Assembly (NCBI GenBank): GCA_033297075.1
Contig: MU858071.1
Location: 247,437 to 311,436, forward strand
Reading direction: 5' to 3'
Source: Rhypophila decipiens
Taxonomy: Eukaryota > Ascomycota > Sordariomycetes > Sordariales > Naviculisporaceae
DNA: 64,000 nt
The notes under the pieces are model-generated. The model saw only the letters and a list, made by a program, of their open reading frames with translations, was not told the DNA's origin and did no database searches. This document shows positions 24,911 through 35,316 of the stretch, piece by piece; position 1 is the stretch's first letter; every line of letters begins with the position of its first letter. A program made the translations under genes and the position numbers.

Positions 24911-26406
24911 TCATGATGCCATCGTCATCATCCGCGGCCTCTCCTCCACCAGCCCGCAATCCCTTTCCAAGTCAGCCCACCTCCCGCTGCGCATGGGATC
25001 CAACTTCTTCACCTTGTCAAGCCAGCTCACGAGCTCCGCCCTCTCCGACCCGTCGGGCTTCCTCTCGAGGAACTGGCACAGAAACAGCGTGTAGTCGATC
25101 AGAGCCTCGTATATCAGCTGCACGTCGTCATAGTCCTCCAGCAGCTCCTTGATCTGCTCAATTTCACGAATCACATACGTGATCCTGGTTTCACGGGTCA
25201 GGGCTGGCGCAATGGTCGGGTGCCCCACAGGGCTGACGAGGTTCAGCATCAGGAAGTGGTGATAGTACCAGAGGGACTGGTCTTCGGGCCCTACGTTGAT
25301 GGCTTCGAATATTTGGCCGAATTCTGAAGTAACAAGATGGAGTTAGAATGGAGCCGGGAGCATTGAGATGTTATGATGTCGAGACTACATACCCTCATTG
25401 AGAAAAGTCTCCCGCGCCGTATCATCCGCCTTTCTCTCGTCCAACAGTCGCGGGATGAGCTTGCTCCGGTTGTGCCAGGCCGAGAAATTTGACAAGTCAA
25501 CCTTGATCATTTCGGTGGTGTATTTGAACTCGGACTCGACCAGGCTTGTCCCACCGAGCTCTGGGCTCTCGAGCTGTTCCACAACATGCCGTCTGTAGCC
25601 CCAGGCGTGAAAGTTGCGTCGGTCCTTGATCAGCATCTTAGACGCCAGCCCCAGCTCTTCCTCCCATATCCTGCGGGCTATGGGAATAGGCAGACGCTGG
25701 ATGGCCTGCTGCAAGATCCATAACCTGTAGCTCCAGATCCAGTAGCACTTGGGTGATGCTAGCAAGAGCGGGATGGTAAAGCCCAGCTCTTGTTTTATGA
25801 GCTCTAGATCATTGTCTTGCTCTGCTTTTTTAGATTCTTCCGCCTGTTCTGGTGAGCCATCCCCCTCGTCAGCTGTTGTACCACTCTTCCCAGCTCTCGG
25901 GGGGTCGGGGGCTGGCGGGGTCGCGGTCGACAAAGAGGAGGAGGAGGCGTCGGAAGACGTTGTGGTAGTGGCGGTCAGAGAAGAACTCGGCAACGCCGTC
26001 GAGGGCGATGACCCAGCCGACGGTTTGGAGAATAATCCATAGATTAGCAAGCGCCTGCGGGCGTTCCATACTGTGTAGTACTCGGGGTTGAGCTGGAGGA
26101 GCTTCGAGGTGAGCTGGAACGTCTCGGGGGTGTAGCGTTTTTGCGACAACTGTTGACCAAGGAGGTAGGATTTAGCTGATGGACTTAGATACACACAACA
26201 ATGCCAATGCACCCACCTCTTTCCGCACTCTCTCGTCCAGGTCGCGATACTTGGCAATCTTCTCTACGTCTTGGCGGCGTTGTTCCTCAGTTCGGACGCG
26301 TGAAGTTCGGGCTATGCCGTGCTGCGATCCACCTTGCTGGCAGTCTCTGAATCAGTCAACATTCAGTCTCGACGGTAGAGCGGTCAAAGCAGCTTACATC
26401 GGCCAT
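24911..26406 (-). CDS. BET4: Rab geranylgeranyltransferase alpha subunit (BET4)
   Basis: Model complement(join(24911..25323,25393..26149,26217..26336,26398..26406)), 432 residues. Exon 1 is a nine-base micro-exon (ATGGCCGAT) joined by a 61-bp intron to QGGSQHGIARTSRVRTEEQRR; that block plus YRDLDERVRKELSQKRYTPET is the standard fungal Bet4 N-terminus. PFTA-type repeats follow: NPEYYTVWNARRRLL, SPKCYWIWSYRLWIL, DRRNFHAWGYRRHVV, DLSNFSAWHNRSKLI and a last SLWYYHHFLM. With Bet2 and the Rab escort protein, Bet4 transfers geranylgeranyl groups to C-terminal cysteines of Rab GTPases in the cytosol. An insertion of about 65 Ser/Thr/Pro- and acid-rich residues lies between the first and second repeats and is the only unusual part. 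Confidence 0.93.
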
Positions 26407-27755
26407 ATCTATCGTCTGCTCAGATGGACGTTGAAAGGTACAAGGGACGTGGCTTCCGCTGACAACGGCATTGTTTCATTGCATGACGTCGCGGAAGGTA
26501 ACAAGGCAGCCGACATGCCGCTGTGGGGGATCTGAGGCGCTAGAATAAAGACCCACATGCCACCGCAGTTGATCTCAACTTCCTTCTTGGCCCGAGAGAG
26601 TGGATACGGCTGCATTAGCACATTTTAGTGCAACCACAATGAGTATTTGTTAGTGAGCCTACCCTCGAATTATTCTTCACAATAGCCCCTGCAAAGGTCA
26701 CTCATTCTGGTACTGGTGAGTTGACGATGGCAAGTGTCATCTACGATTAGATCTGATCTCCATGACCGTTATTCACGTGGTTGGCAACGGTAGGTCGTCC
26801 TTTACGGAATACCAGAACATGAAACCCCGACTTTGAGTTCTTTCCTCTGATATTCGGCCAACCAGACAAAATGATCCGCTTCAGAAGAAAACTTCATCCC
26901 CTCTACCTAGCCACGCGTGCTCTGTTTCCAAACCGCCTTGAGGCACCTTCCAGATGTATTTCAGTAGTCATTCTCACCCCATCTCCTTCGTCAGGCATGT
27001 CTCGATATGTACCTCAATTGGAAGAAGGAGCTGTCATGATATGGTTGCGTGCTTGCCAGTTTGGCCCTGACCTCGGTGGGTAACGGGCCTTGAGATGAAT
27101 GTCAGTGACACCTTCTCTCTGCCCCGGCCGCTCTTCGAACTTCATGGATGAATCCACAGTGATTCAACACCCTGAGAAACGCCTCTCCTCCTCCCCGTCT
27201 CTCCCCCCCTTCTCCTAGCAGCTTCACCATTGATTCCACATTCCGCGTGTGCTCGTCTTCGTCTTCTTCCATCTCGCCGGTTGGGCACCTTTGCCAATAT
27301 TCTTTGCCCATTAGCCCCATCAAGTATCGTTTTGATTATTTGATCTGGCAAGCGACGGAATTTCTAACTGCGGGACCACGGTGCCTTGCTGGCGGTATAA
27401 CTACTGCTCGTCACTCGCAGAATCTCTTCTTTTTCTGCTCGTCTTCTTCTCTCACTCACTTGCTCTGAACCCGGCTTTCACTTTTCGAAGTGGACAGCAA
27501 CATCTGGAATAAGCCAACAAGCTCTTGGTCTCTGGTTTATTCCTCGGCTTCTGGCGTGCCAGTCCAGAATCACCACAAGCTCTCGACGACTGGTTCGTCT
27601 TTCAATTGCAGACCCTTTCCTGGTCGTTCGCTTAAACTCGACTCACACTCGAGCCCACATGTTTGCTTCCCGTCATCCGCTTTAGCCACTCGATCTCGCT
27701 CATCCCTTGTCAATCCAGCTGCTCCCACATACTCGATTGATCTGGGGGTCATACT
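26407..27755. other. Divergent intergenic region and upstream region of the APC/C activator
   Basis: About 1.35 kb. CT-rich tracts (27180-27215 and 27420-27470) and small open frames suggest a long transcribed leader for the + strand gene rather than separate genes. No domain or RNA fold seen. Confidence 0.5.
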
Positions 27756-27811
27756 GTAAGTGATAGCATCGTGAGGCTCTTCTGACGCACTGTGCTCAAC
27801 TTCTTCTCCAG
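27756..27811 (+). other. Probable 5'-UTR intron of the APC/C activator gene
   Basis: GTAAGT at 27756 and TTCTCCAG ending at 27811 with CTCAAC/CTGAC branch candidates enclose 56 bases; the ATG follows eight bases after the acceptor. Splicing here would not change the protein. Confidence 0.55.
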
Positions 27812-27818
27812 AGCCGAC

Positions 27819-30516
27819 ATGACGGTTGACCCGGACATGCACTTGCCTCGGCAAACTCGCCGACAACGCCAGGTCTTTAGTTCGCCTGCTTGCCTAGATA
27901 TCAGCCCAGGCAGCCCGACAGATTCTGGCTATGGCTCGGCCGAACCGTCCCCAGCGAGCAGCGACTCTTTCACCCCCGAAGCATCCGAGGGCCACCTACA
28001 CCGGCTGCCGAATGAGCTCTGGATGCTTGGGGATGGAAATGGGTCCGAAGACTTGGAAGAGGAATCTCTGCCCTCAGCAGAAACCGTCGAGACGACTAGA
28101 GCCGAGTATCTTGATGAACCTCCCAGTCCCACGATAGGTGTCGCCGCCCGGCGATTGAGCTCCATCGCCAAAAGGAGAAAGCCCTCTACCTTGCCGGCCC
28201 GATCCGCCGCCCACTCACGTCCACGTTTGCCGGCCTCGTTTGTCTCCGAATCCGGCACCAAGCTGCCCCGAAGGCGCTCTAACATAGGCCTTGTTCGGTC
28301 TACCTCTCTACGCGCTTACGACCGTTTCATTCCTCTCAGAACCCAGTCCACAGACACTACCGAAAGATACAGGACTGGAAAGGAATGGAACGAGTTGACT
28401 CCCAAGGAACGACTTCTCCGTCACAACGGTGCCACCGAAGACGCCTTTTGCTACCGTCGGAGAATTGTGACCCCAATGGCCGCGGACTATCGCGTGCTGT
28501 CTCGTTCTGACAATGCTGCCTCCCGGCGTGGTTAGTCAGGTGACTCCTTTCTTCCAGGCGTCCGGCACCACTGACATTATCTAGTTGGAAATATTCTCGG
28601 CCCACTCGACCAGAACACCGGTAATGGCTCGGACAGACAGGTCAGCCGTGGAACCATATGGACGGTTGGCGGTCTTGCTCCTGGCGGGACTGCTGTTAAC
28701 AATGGCAGGGGTCAGCTGGTAAGAAGTAGGACCAATGCCAGACTATTCCGGTCCAATTTTCGAGTTTTGAACCCGAGGCAGGAGGAAGGCACCGAAAAGC
28801 ACGAAGATCGTCTTGCAGCTGCCCTTGGTCTGGACCGAGCCCAGCGAACTCTGAACACCAAGGTCCCCTCGTATCTCGACGCCCAACATCCCAACCTTAA
28901 CCAAGAGATCCCCACGCAGTGGAATGGAGCCGGATGGGTCAAAGATGGTTCGAATGCCAGTAAGTCGGCCCAAAGTCCACGATATGAACAGTTTCTGATC
29001 CTTTCAGAATCCGACAAGCCTGTGGAAAGTCGAACCCTACCGGCTGCACCTTTCAAGTACGTACTCCCTGAATTCCAAGGTCCCACCGGAAACTAATGTT
29101 TGTGCCAGGGTCCTCGATGCTCCAAACCTTCGAGACGACTTTTACTGCTCCATCCTTGCCTACTCGCCAACATGCAAGATGTTGGCGGTTGGTCTGGGTG
29201 ACTTGCTTTATGGATGGTCAGAGTCAGGGGGAGTCAAACTCCTCAATGCTAGCAACTGTTCCGACGGCAATGACCATCTCACCAGCATCGACTTTTCTTC
29301 TGCCCAAGGCGGAAAGGCCATTCTCGCATATGGAAGAAGCAACAGAAGCCTGGGGCTCATGTCGCTCCTTGACGACCCGGCGTCGCTTTCAACTACGGGC
29401 GCATCACGAGGTCCCCCATTGCCTCGTTTCGAAGTTGATCAACCTGCGGCAGTCACTTGCTTGAGCTGGAAGCCGACCTGCACAGTCCGACCCTCCAAGT
29501 GTCCCATGACCCCAGGCCGGCTAGTGGAAACAGAAGACCTGCTGGTCGGGGAGGAGGCAGGCTGTGTCTACTACTACGCTGTCGAATGGCCTGAGAAATG
29601 GGAAGTGGATCGCTACAACTGGGCAGGAGCCATCACACTCTTGCTTCGAATCAGAGTTCACACGCAACAGGTCTGTGGGCTTGCCTGGTCCCCGTCTGGC
29701 GACCTCTTCGCCACAGGAGGAAACGACAATTTGTGCTGCTTATACGACACTGCTGAGGCGCTTGCTGTAAATCAACAGACGGTGCAGAACGAGCTCTTCG
29801 ACAACCAGGATGAGTCGTATACACGTACACGCACCCGTCCCGATTCGTCCGAGCCCGAGGATGGCCTGGGAGGAGAAGGCATGGAGCGAGCTGTCCCTCA
29901 GCCCCCAACCGGTATGATTCAGCGTCCTATGAAGCGTCTGAAAGCTGGAGACGAGAAGTACGGGTGGATGCATGGTGCTGCAGTAAAGGCCATCGCATTC
30001 TGCCCTTGGCAAGAGGGCCTGGTGGCGACAGGAGGCGGATCCAACGACAAGTGCATACACTTCTTTCACACAACGTCGGGTGCAGCCCTAGCCACCATTG
30101 CCGTTTCCGCGCAGGTGACGAGTCTGATCTGGTCCAAAACAAGGCGCGAGATTGTCGCTACCTTTGGGTACGCACAGCCAGAGCACCCGGTTCGAATCGC
30201 TGTTTTCTCCTGGCCCGACTGTCGTCAGGTGGCCGCCATCCCCTGGGGAGGCGAACATCGAGCCTTGTACGCAATTCCATATCCCGGCGGACCCGATGAC
30301 CTTCGCGCGGCAAGACATGGGGCTCGGCCGCGAGGCTCCAGTCGCACCGCGATAGAAGGCTGCATTATGGTTGCATCCAGTGATAAGAGCGTCAAGTTCC
30401 ACGAAGTCTGGGCGTCAGACAAGAAGGCGACAGCCGGTGGAGTTGGCATGCTGGGTGGCAGCGACATTTTGGAGAGTCTGGAGGGGATAGACAAGGAGGG
30501 GGACATTATCCGCTGA
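27819..30516 (+). CDS. Meiotic-type APC/C activator of the Cdc20/Cdh1 family (Ama1/Mfr1-like)
   Basis: Model join(27819..28530,28585..28959,29008..29056,29109..30516), 847 residues; the introns are 48-54 bp with clean signals. The N-terminal part contains a C-box, DRFIPLR (about residue 170), the APC/C contact of Cdc20-family activators. The exon 3/4 junction restores PFKVLDAPNLRDDFYCSILAYS, the classic entry to the WD40 propeller of this family. Blades such as HTQQVCGLAWSPSGDLFATGGNDN and HGAAVKAIAFCPWQEGLVATGG follow, and the protein ends in IIR, the C-terminal Ile-Arg tail that binds the APC3 TPR subunit. The long N-terminus, divergent blades and an acidic insert (about 70 residues) between blades fit the third fungal activator, Ama1/Mfr1, rather than Cdc20 or Cdh1; this subgroup call is inference. 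Predicted role: APC/C-dependent ubiquitination in meiosis or sporulation. Confidence 0.85.
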
Positions 30517-31718
30517 TACGCAAACGTCAGGAATAGTGGATTTGTCTCTGCTTACCTCAAAAGCTCTTGGTACGATTGACTTTTTGGGAAGCGGCATATC
30601 GACATGCCGTGGATATACGCATACGTTTTTGGGGGACCGCACAAGCGAAAAGCGCAAATATGGTCTTGAGGGTGGTCAATATCCAACAAGGGATACACAC
30701 GCAACCGTTTTTGAGATTGCTGGATGACCACACGACGACATGGACACACACGCGACTGGTCTGGAGGGTGTCAAAACCCTTGGGAAAACGGGAAATCCTA
30801 CGCTGATGATCTGGAAGGCGATGAAGGATGGGCAAAACACTTCAATGTTGTAGAGCTGGCGCAAACGGGAAAAGAGAGCGGAGAATGGGGAATGAGGAAT
30901 GAGGAACGAGTTGATGATGATGACTGACGCAGATAGACCATCAAATGAAGCTGCCCGCAAGTAGACCGATACTGACTGATTTGAGCGTTTTGTGTGTCAT
31001 GTGTCCCGTCTGATGGCTTTTGTCTTTGCTCTGCTGGTTTGTATACTGATATCGCCGAATACCTAACGTCTTGAGCATCTCCTGCCCACCATGAGGGAAT
31101 CTTTCGATTGCGCTTCTGTCACCTACGAGAATGGAGTTCTGTGCTACATCCGCGATCGAGAGCTACGGGTTCTGGATTTGCACCAAACAAAACAACAAAG
31201 TGCTGTGTATCCATGAATGATACGAACCAAAAAAGGACATGACCGCCACCCATAACAAAAGAAGCAGTCCAAGTGCGATGCATTCACTGACTGAGTGCCT
31301 GCTGCCCTGTCTTTCCATTCCGCCGTGACCCAGAAACGCCATGCAGAAATACTGTAAACCAAAAAAAAAAAAAAAAAAAAAAAAAGTTAACTACAGGTAC
31401 GCACCTATTTCGAGACCAGATGAAGATCATGTGAGATGTGAGGGGAAAATAAAAAGAAACAACACCTAGCCATCGACCCAATCCTTGTCTCATCCTTATC
31501 GCTTGTCTATAACTCCCCTCCTCGTTCGTTCGTTGAGACCTTTGCAAGTCCTATGGATGCCATGCTCTTGTCTGGCAGAGTATCATATTGTCGGTCTTTC
31601 ACCCGACACCCATCATAGTTGAATCAAGCAAGGAAAAGCTTCCTTTGTCTCGCCATATCTCCATAGCCCAGGTAGACCATGTACCTCCATCTCCCAACTC
31701 TTTGAGGCACCATGTCAT
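30517..31718. other. Convergent intergenic region with an A25 homopolymer
   Basis: 1.2 kb between the APC/C activator and the syntaxin gene. It holds a run of 25 A at 31361-31385 and otherwise only short frames. The region probably contains both 3' UTRs. Confidence 0.55.
31361..31385 (+). repeat. Poly(A) homopolymer, 25 bases
   Basis: Uninterrupted A tract, followed by GTTAAC. It could be simple slippage sequence or the end of an old retroposed insertion; no flanking duplication is evident. Confidence 0.9.
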
Positions 31719-32719
31719 TCACTTCAGAATAGCAATCAACAAGATCAAAATGACAATCAACAAAATAATAACCCCCATGCTCTTATTCTCCCCCGCCCCG
31801 GAAGCCATGATCCTCCCCATCTGGCGCTTCGCCCGATCAAGCCGACTGGCATGACGATCCGCCACCCGTTCACTCTCATCGAGCATCATAACCTGGGAAT
31901 CGAGCTCGTCACCAATCTGCATACTAAGCTCCCTTTGCCGTGAAATGCTCTCCCCCAACGCATCCAACTGTGCGTCTTGTTCCTCCAATATCCGTCTATG
32001 ATATTCGTGGACTTGGATGTTGGATAGGGATCCATCGGGTTCTTCGCCTAGTGTGTCTGTTGGGTTGTTTATCGCGTCGCGGTAGCCTGCTTCGTCCGGG
32101 TCGTCGCGGTAGGGTTGGTTTTTCCTCGATCGAGAGGAAGCGGGTAATTGGGCTTCTAGGTCTAGCGGGGAGTCGGAGAACCGGACGGACTTTTTGAGGG
32201 GGTTGCTGCCTGTGCTGGGGAGGGGTTTGTTGAGATTTAGAGGGGGCGGTCTGTTGGTTGTTGATGCTGTGGCGTCGATGCTGTTTCTTGCCGAGGAAGA
32301 AGATTGGGCGTGGGCAAAGTCTTCGGCTAGAGATGGGTCGTTTGGCTTGGTCAGGGTGGCTGTTGTTGCTGGTGAGGCGTAGCCGTGGAACTGCGAGGTC
32401 AGGTCGTCGAACTGGCTTTGTAGGGAGGATATGCTCGCTGCTAGGGTTGTTGCTTTTCTGTTTCGGGGGAATGAAGCTAGGTTAGACAGCGATAGAGCAG
32501 GGAGGTGTGAATGAACACATACGCCTCGTTCCCTTCCTGTCGGAGCCGGGCCTGGTCTTTTTGGAGCGCCTCCAGGCCATCGCGGAACTGGTCGAGCGAC
32601 CGGGAGATGTGGCCGTCTTGCGAGTCGCTGGCCAGATTGAGAGTTCGCGCTCGTTGCCGCTCGAGGAGGGAGAGTTTGATGTGGTCGGCGAGAAGGAGGA
32701 GGGCGTTGGCGTTGGACAT
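31719..32719 (-). CDS. Qc-SNARE, syntaxin-8-like (Syn8 type)
   Basis: Model complement(join(31719..32457,32523..32719)), 311 residues. The 65-bp intron has donor GTATGT, branch CTAAC and acceptor CAG. The start MSNANALLLLADHIKLSLLERQR fits a helical N-terminal domain; the following LQSQFDDLTSQF block continues it. Near the C-terminus a SNARE helix runs from YHRRILEEQDAQLDALGESI through GDELDSQVMMLDE, where Gln in DSQ is the zero-layer residue, and the protein ends in a membrane anchor (SMGVIILLIVILILLIAIL) plus Lys. The GDELDSQ context resembles syntaxin 8. Such proteins form part of SNARE bundles in endosome/vacuole fusion. The Ser/Pro-rich middle linker is longer than in yeast. An upstream in-frame extension exists but the ATG at 32719 gives the expected start. 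Confidence 0.87.
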
Positions 32720-33403
32720 GGTCGCGATTGTGGATGTGGATGAGGACAAGTCTGGATGGGCGAGGTTCTGCGGATGGCTTGGGAGAATTGATAATACACT
32801 CGCGACGACGACCACGGCTGGAAGAAACAGAACCGGCTGAAATGACCACCTCGAAAAGAAACCCGACCGGAACGAATGGAAACAACTGTACTCCGTAATC
32901 AAACCAGAGTGTGATTGATGAACTCGACTGCGGTGGTGTTTCGGCTGACTGGCCCCTGTATTACCCGCTGCGGCGTCAGCAAGCAAGCCCCCTGTGCATT
33001 ACGTAGACTGCATGAATTGTCTCTTGGAGGAGCAGTTCGGACGACATGCGTCGCCAGGTGCAAGCAGCTGGGTAGCGGTGCGCTCTGATTGGCCTGTGCT
33101 CTCGATCACGGGACCACATCAAACTCAAAAGGTCAACATTCGCTCTTGCACCATCGTACAAAATATGGCCTCAACCGCTCACCATCCGCGACCTTTCTTG
33201 TAGCCGATCAACCCACACCAGTGGGCAAAGTTGCTCTCCATAGTTTCAATTTTGTTGTTGATTATCACGAGGCTGACTCATTTTCAAATTTCAACGGGGG
33301 TTCTGCCCCCATTGATTATCCCCACGGTTCGGGCCGTCACACCTCACGCCGTCACGGTTCCAACGTTGACAAAGTCGCGTCGGTGAGAGCTAGACTGCTA
33401 GTC
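32720..33403. other. Divergent intergenic region
   Basis: About 680 bases with promoters of the syntaxin gene and of the AT-hook gene. The + frame is open upstream from 33089, but that stretch lacks conserved character. Nothing else seen. Confidence 0.5.
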
Positions 33404-34492
33404 ATGGCAGACAGCGCCCCAGAGGAGCCTACCCGGGCCTGGACGGTCATGCCACCACCGCCAACTCCCCAGCCTGTCCCTGACACACCTATGACACCAT
33501 CGGAGCCACAAGAACCGGCCCCCTCGAATGCGGCCCCAACAGGCACGGAACAGTCGGAACTGCCCGCCGCGTTTCCTCGAAAACGCCGTGGTCGACCGCC
33601 TGGTCGGCCCAACATGACGGTCCGTGAGACCGACTATGAAGACAACGTCCTTGTCCAGGCATGGAATGCGGCCAAGTTAGACCGCACCCTAACCGTGGTG
33701 CCCATCTTTATCCGTGATGCACTGACAGAAAGCGTCATGTCCCACGAGAGCCAACGCAACATCTTCCGCATGCCCAGCCGCGAGATGATCTACTACGTCC
33801 AAGGCTGGATCACAGCCCGCCACATCGCCTCCAAACGACCAAGCTATGTCAACGGACTGCTCATCCATTCTCGAGGCGCAGATGTGCCCACCTCCTGCAA
33901 CCAGTGCGTTGAGCGTCGGGCCAAAAATGCCCTGGGGCCCTTCCTTACTTGCCGCTCACTCCAGGGCTCATTCCACAACAGTTGCTCAAACTGCAAGTGG
34001 TTCGACAATACTTCGCTTTGCTCGTTGTATACCGGTCCCAAACCGAACAGGAAGCGAAAGGCCAAAGAGCTTACCGCTCCCGTGCTGCCGGCGACACAAG
34101 CCAACGGGACCGAAACAAATTCAAACGGCGATAATCCCGAGTCCGCTACACCTAATCCCACTACCGAGAATGCTGAGCAGCTCGGTACAGAGGACACAGC
34201 TCAGATTCCACCTGATCTCTCGGGTCTTTCATACGAAGCACCGTTTGACCCCAACGATGCGTCTCAACACCAAGCAGATATCTCCATGGGAGGCACAGAC
34301 ACCGCACAGCAGCACCCCGAGCAGTCGGGATCGCCCGCACAAGAGGACAGCAGCGAGGAAGCTCCACAGCCTGATGAGGAGCAGCAGGCAACGACTTCAG
34401 TGTCGGATGAACAAGGCGGCGAAAGTCCGGTCGATGACGAGGCTGAGTTGCGTGCATCCCGTGGGAATATAACAAAAAACAAACTGAACTGA
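33404..34492 (+). CDS. AT-hook protein with DUF3716-like cysteine cluster
   Basis: 362 residues if read without introns from the ATG at 33404 (MADSAPEEPTRAW). An AT-hook core, RKRRGRPPGRPN, lies near residues 63-74 and should bind the minor groove of AT-rich DNA. The centre has a conserved-looking region (VPIFIRDALTESVMSHESQRNIF) and then a cysteine cluster with C-x2-C, C, C-x2-C and C spacings over about 50 residues (SCNQCVERRAKNALGPFLTC ... CSNCKWFDNTSLC), the pattern of fungal DUF3716. The C-terminal half is acidic and Gln/Pro/Ser-rich. The 3' end is uncertain: a donor-like GTGGGA at 34463 and an acceptor TATAG at 34510 with CTGAC between would replace the last residues, and the frame after 34510 reading HEDEGDNNSVDAQL looks coding, though its phase does not match that donor. 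Likely nuclear; exact function unknown. Confidence 0.72.
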   Translation: MADSAPEEPTRAWTVMPPPPTPQPVPDTPMTPSEPQEPAPSNAAPTGTEQSELPAAFPRKRRGRPPGRPNMTVRETDYEDNVLVQAWNAAKLDRTLTVVPIFIRDALTESVMSHESQRNIFRMPSREMIYYVQGWITARHIASKRPSYVNGLLIHSRGADVPTSCNQCVERRAKNALGPFLTCRSLQGSFHNSCSNCKWFDNTSLCSLYTGPKPNRKRKAKELTAPVLPATQANGTETNSNGDNPESATPNPTTENAEQLGTEDTAQIPPDLSGLSYEAPFDPNDASQHQADISMGGTDTAQQHPEQSGSPAQEDSSEEAPQPDEEQQATTSVSDEQGGESPVDDEAELRASRGNITKNKLN

Positions 34493-35316
34493 CCAACTTG
34501 AAATTATAGGCATGAAGATGAAGGCGACAACAACTCTGTCGACGCCCAACTTGCCGCCCAGCTCCTCCCTGAGCTCAGCGGACAGGAGTAGGGCTCATGT
34601 AACTATCTTCAGGATCAGGACCAGCAGCCTGATCCTCGGGATCATCAACACGACGATACAGTCTCTTCTCACATGGGGACACCCACGAGAGCATCTGAAC
34701 CAACTCCTGGGAAAGCACACCCAAGCCCTTGGAACGGACCTGCCATCCGATGTATTATTATTTTTAGCCGGTCGATATTCTAGCCATGGCAAATATTTGG
34801 TCTTTTTCTGTCGGTATTGTTATGGTGGCATAGCACGTTATCGAGGCATTGTAATGTAAAATTCGGAATTCTTTGTCGTCATTTTATTCGGCATCTTTAC
34901 CCGCGGAGCCAACCCTTGTTACACGCGTATTCCGGCTCTTGTAGTTAAAAATCCTTTGCTCTTCCCGAGGACGGAAAGAAAAATGGTCGTTTCTATATAC
35001 ACATGTATCATGCGGATATCACAACGGCCTTGCGTTGTCTTTTCTTTCAAAATGTGGACTCTTTGACACTCAGAGTTGGACTCGAGCATTCAGGTTGGCA
35101 ACCACAAGTTCCAATGGTGTGTCCGTCGACTATAAATTTCGGTCGTCAAGTAATACCAGACAAGATAAGAATGGGCAAAAGAGAGCGAAAGAAAAGATGC
35201 ATAAAAAGATGGGCTTCCTGCCTCTAGGGCCCAGGGCAGTCTCCAAAGTGAGACCAAAGCCACCCATTCCCTTCCCCATCTTTGATAACAATAAAGACCC
35301 AGTCACATCGGACTGG
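34493..35316. other. Convergent intergenic region
   Basis: About 820 bases, including a possible extra 3' exon of the AT-hook gene up to the TAG near 34588-34590. Beyond that only short frames and AT-rich 3' UTR-like sequence. Confidence 0.5.
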
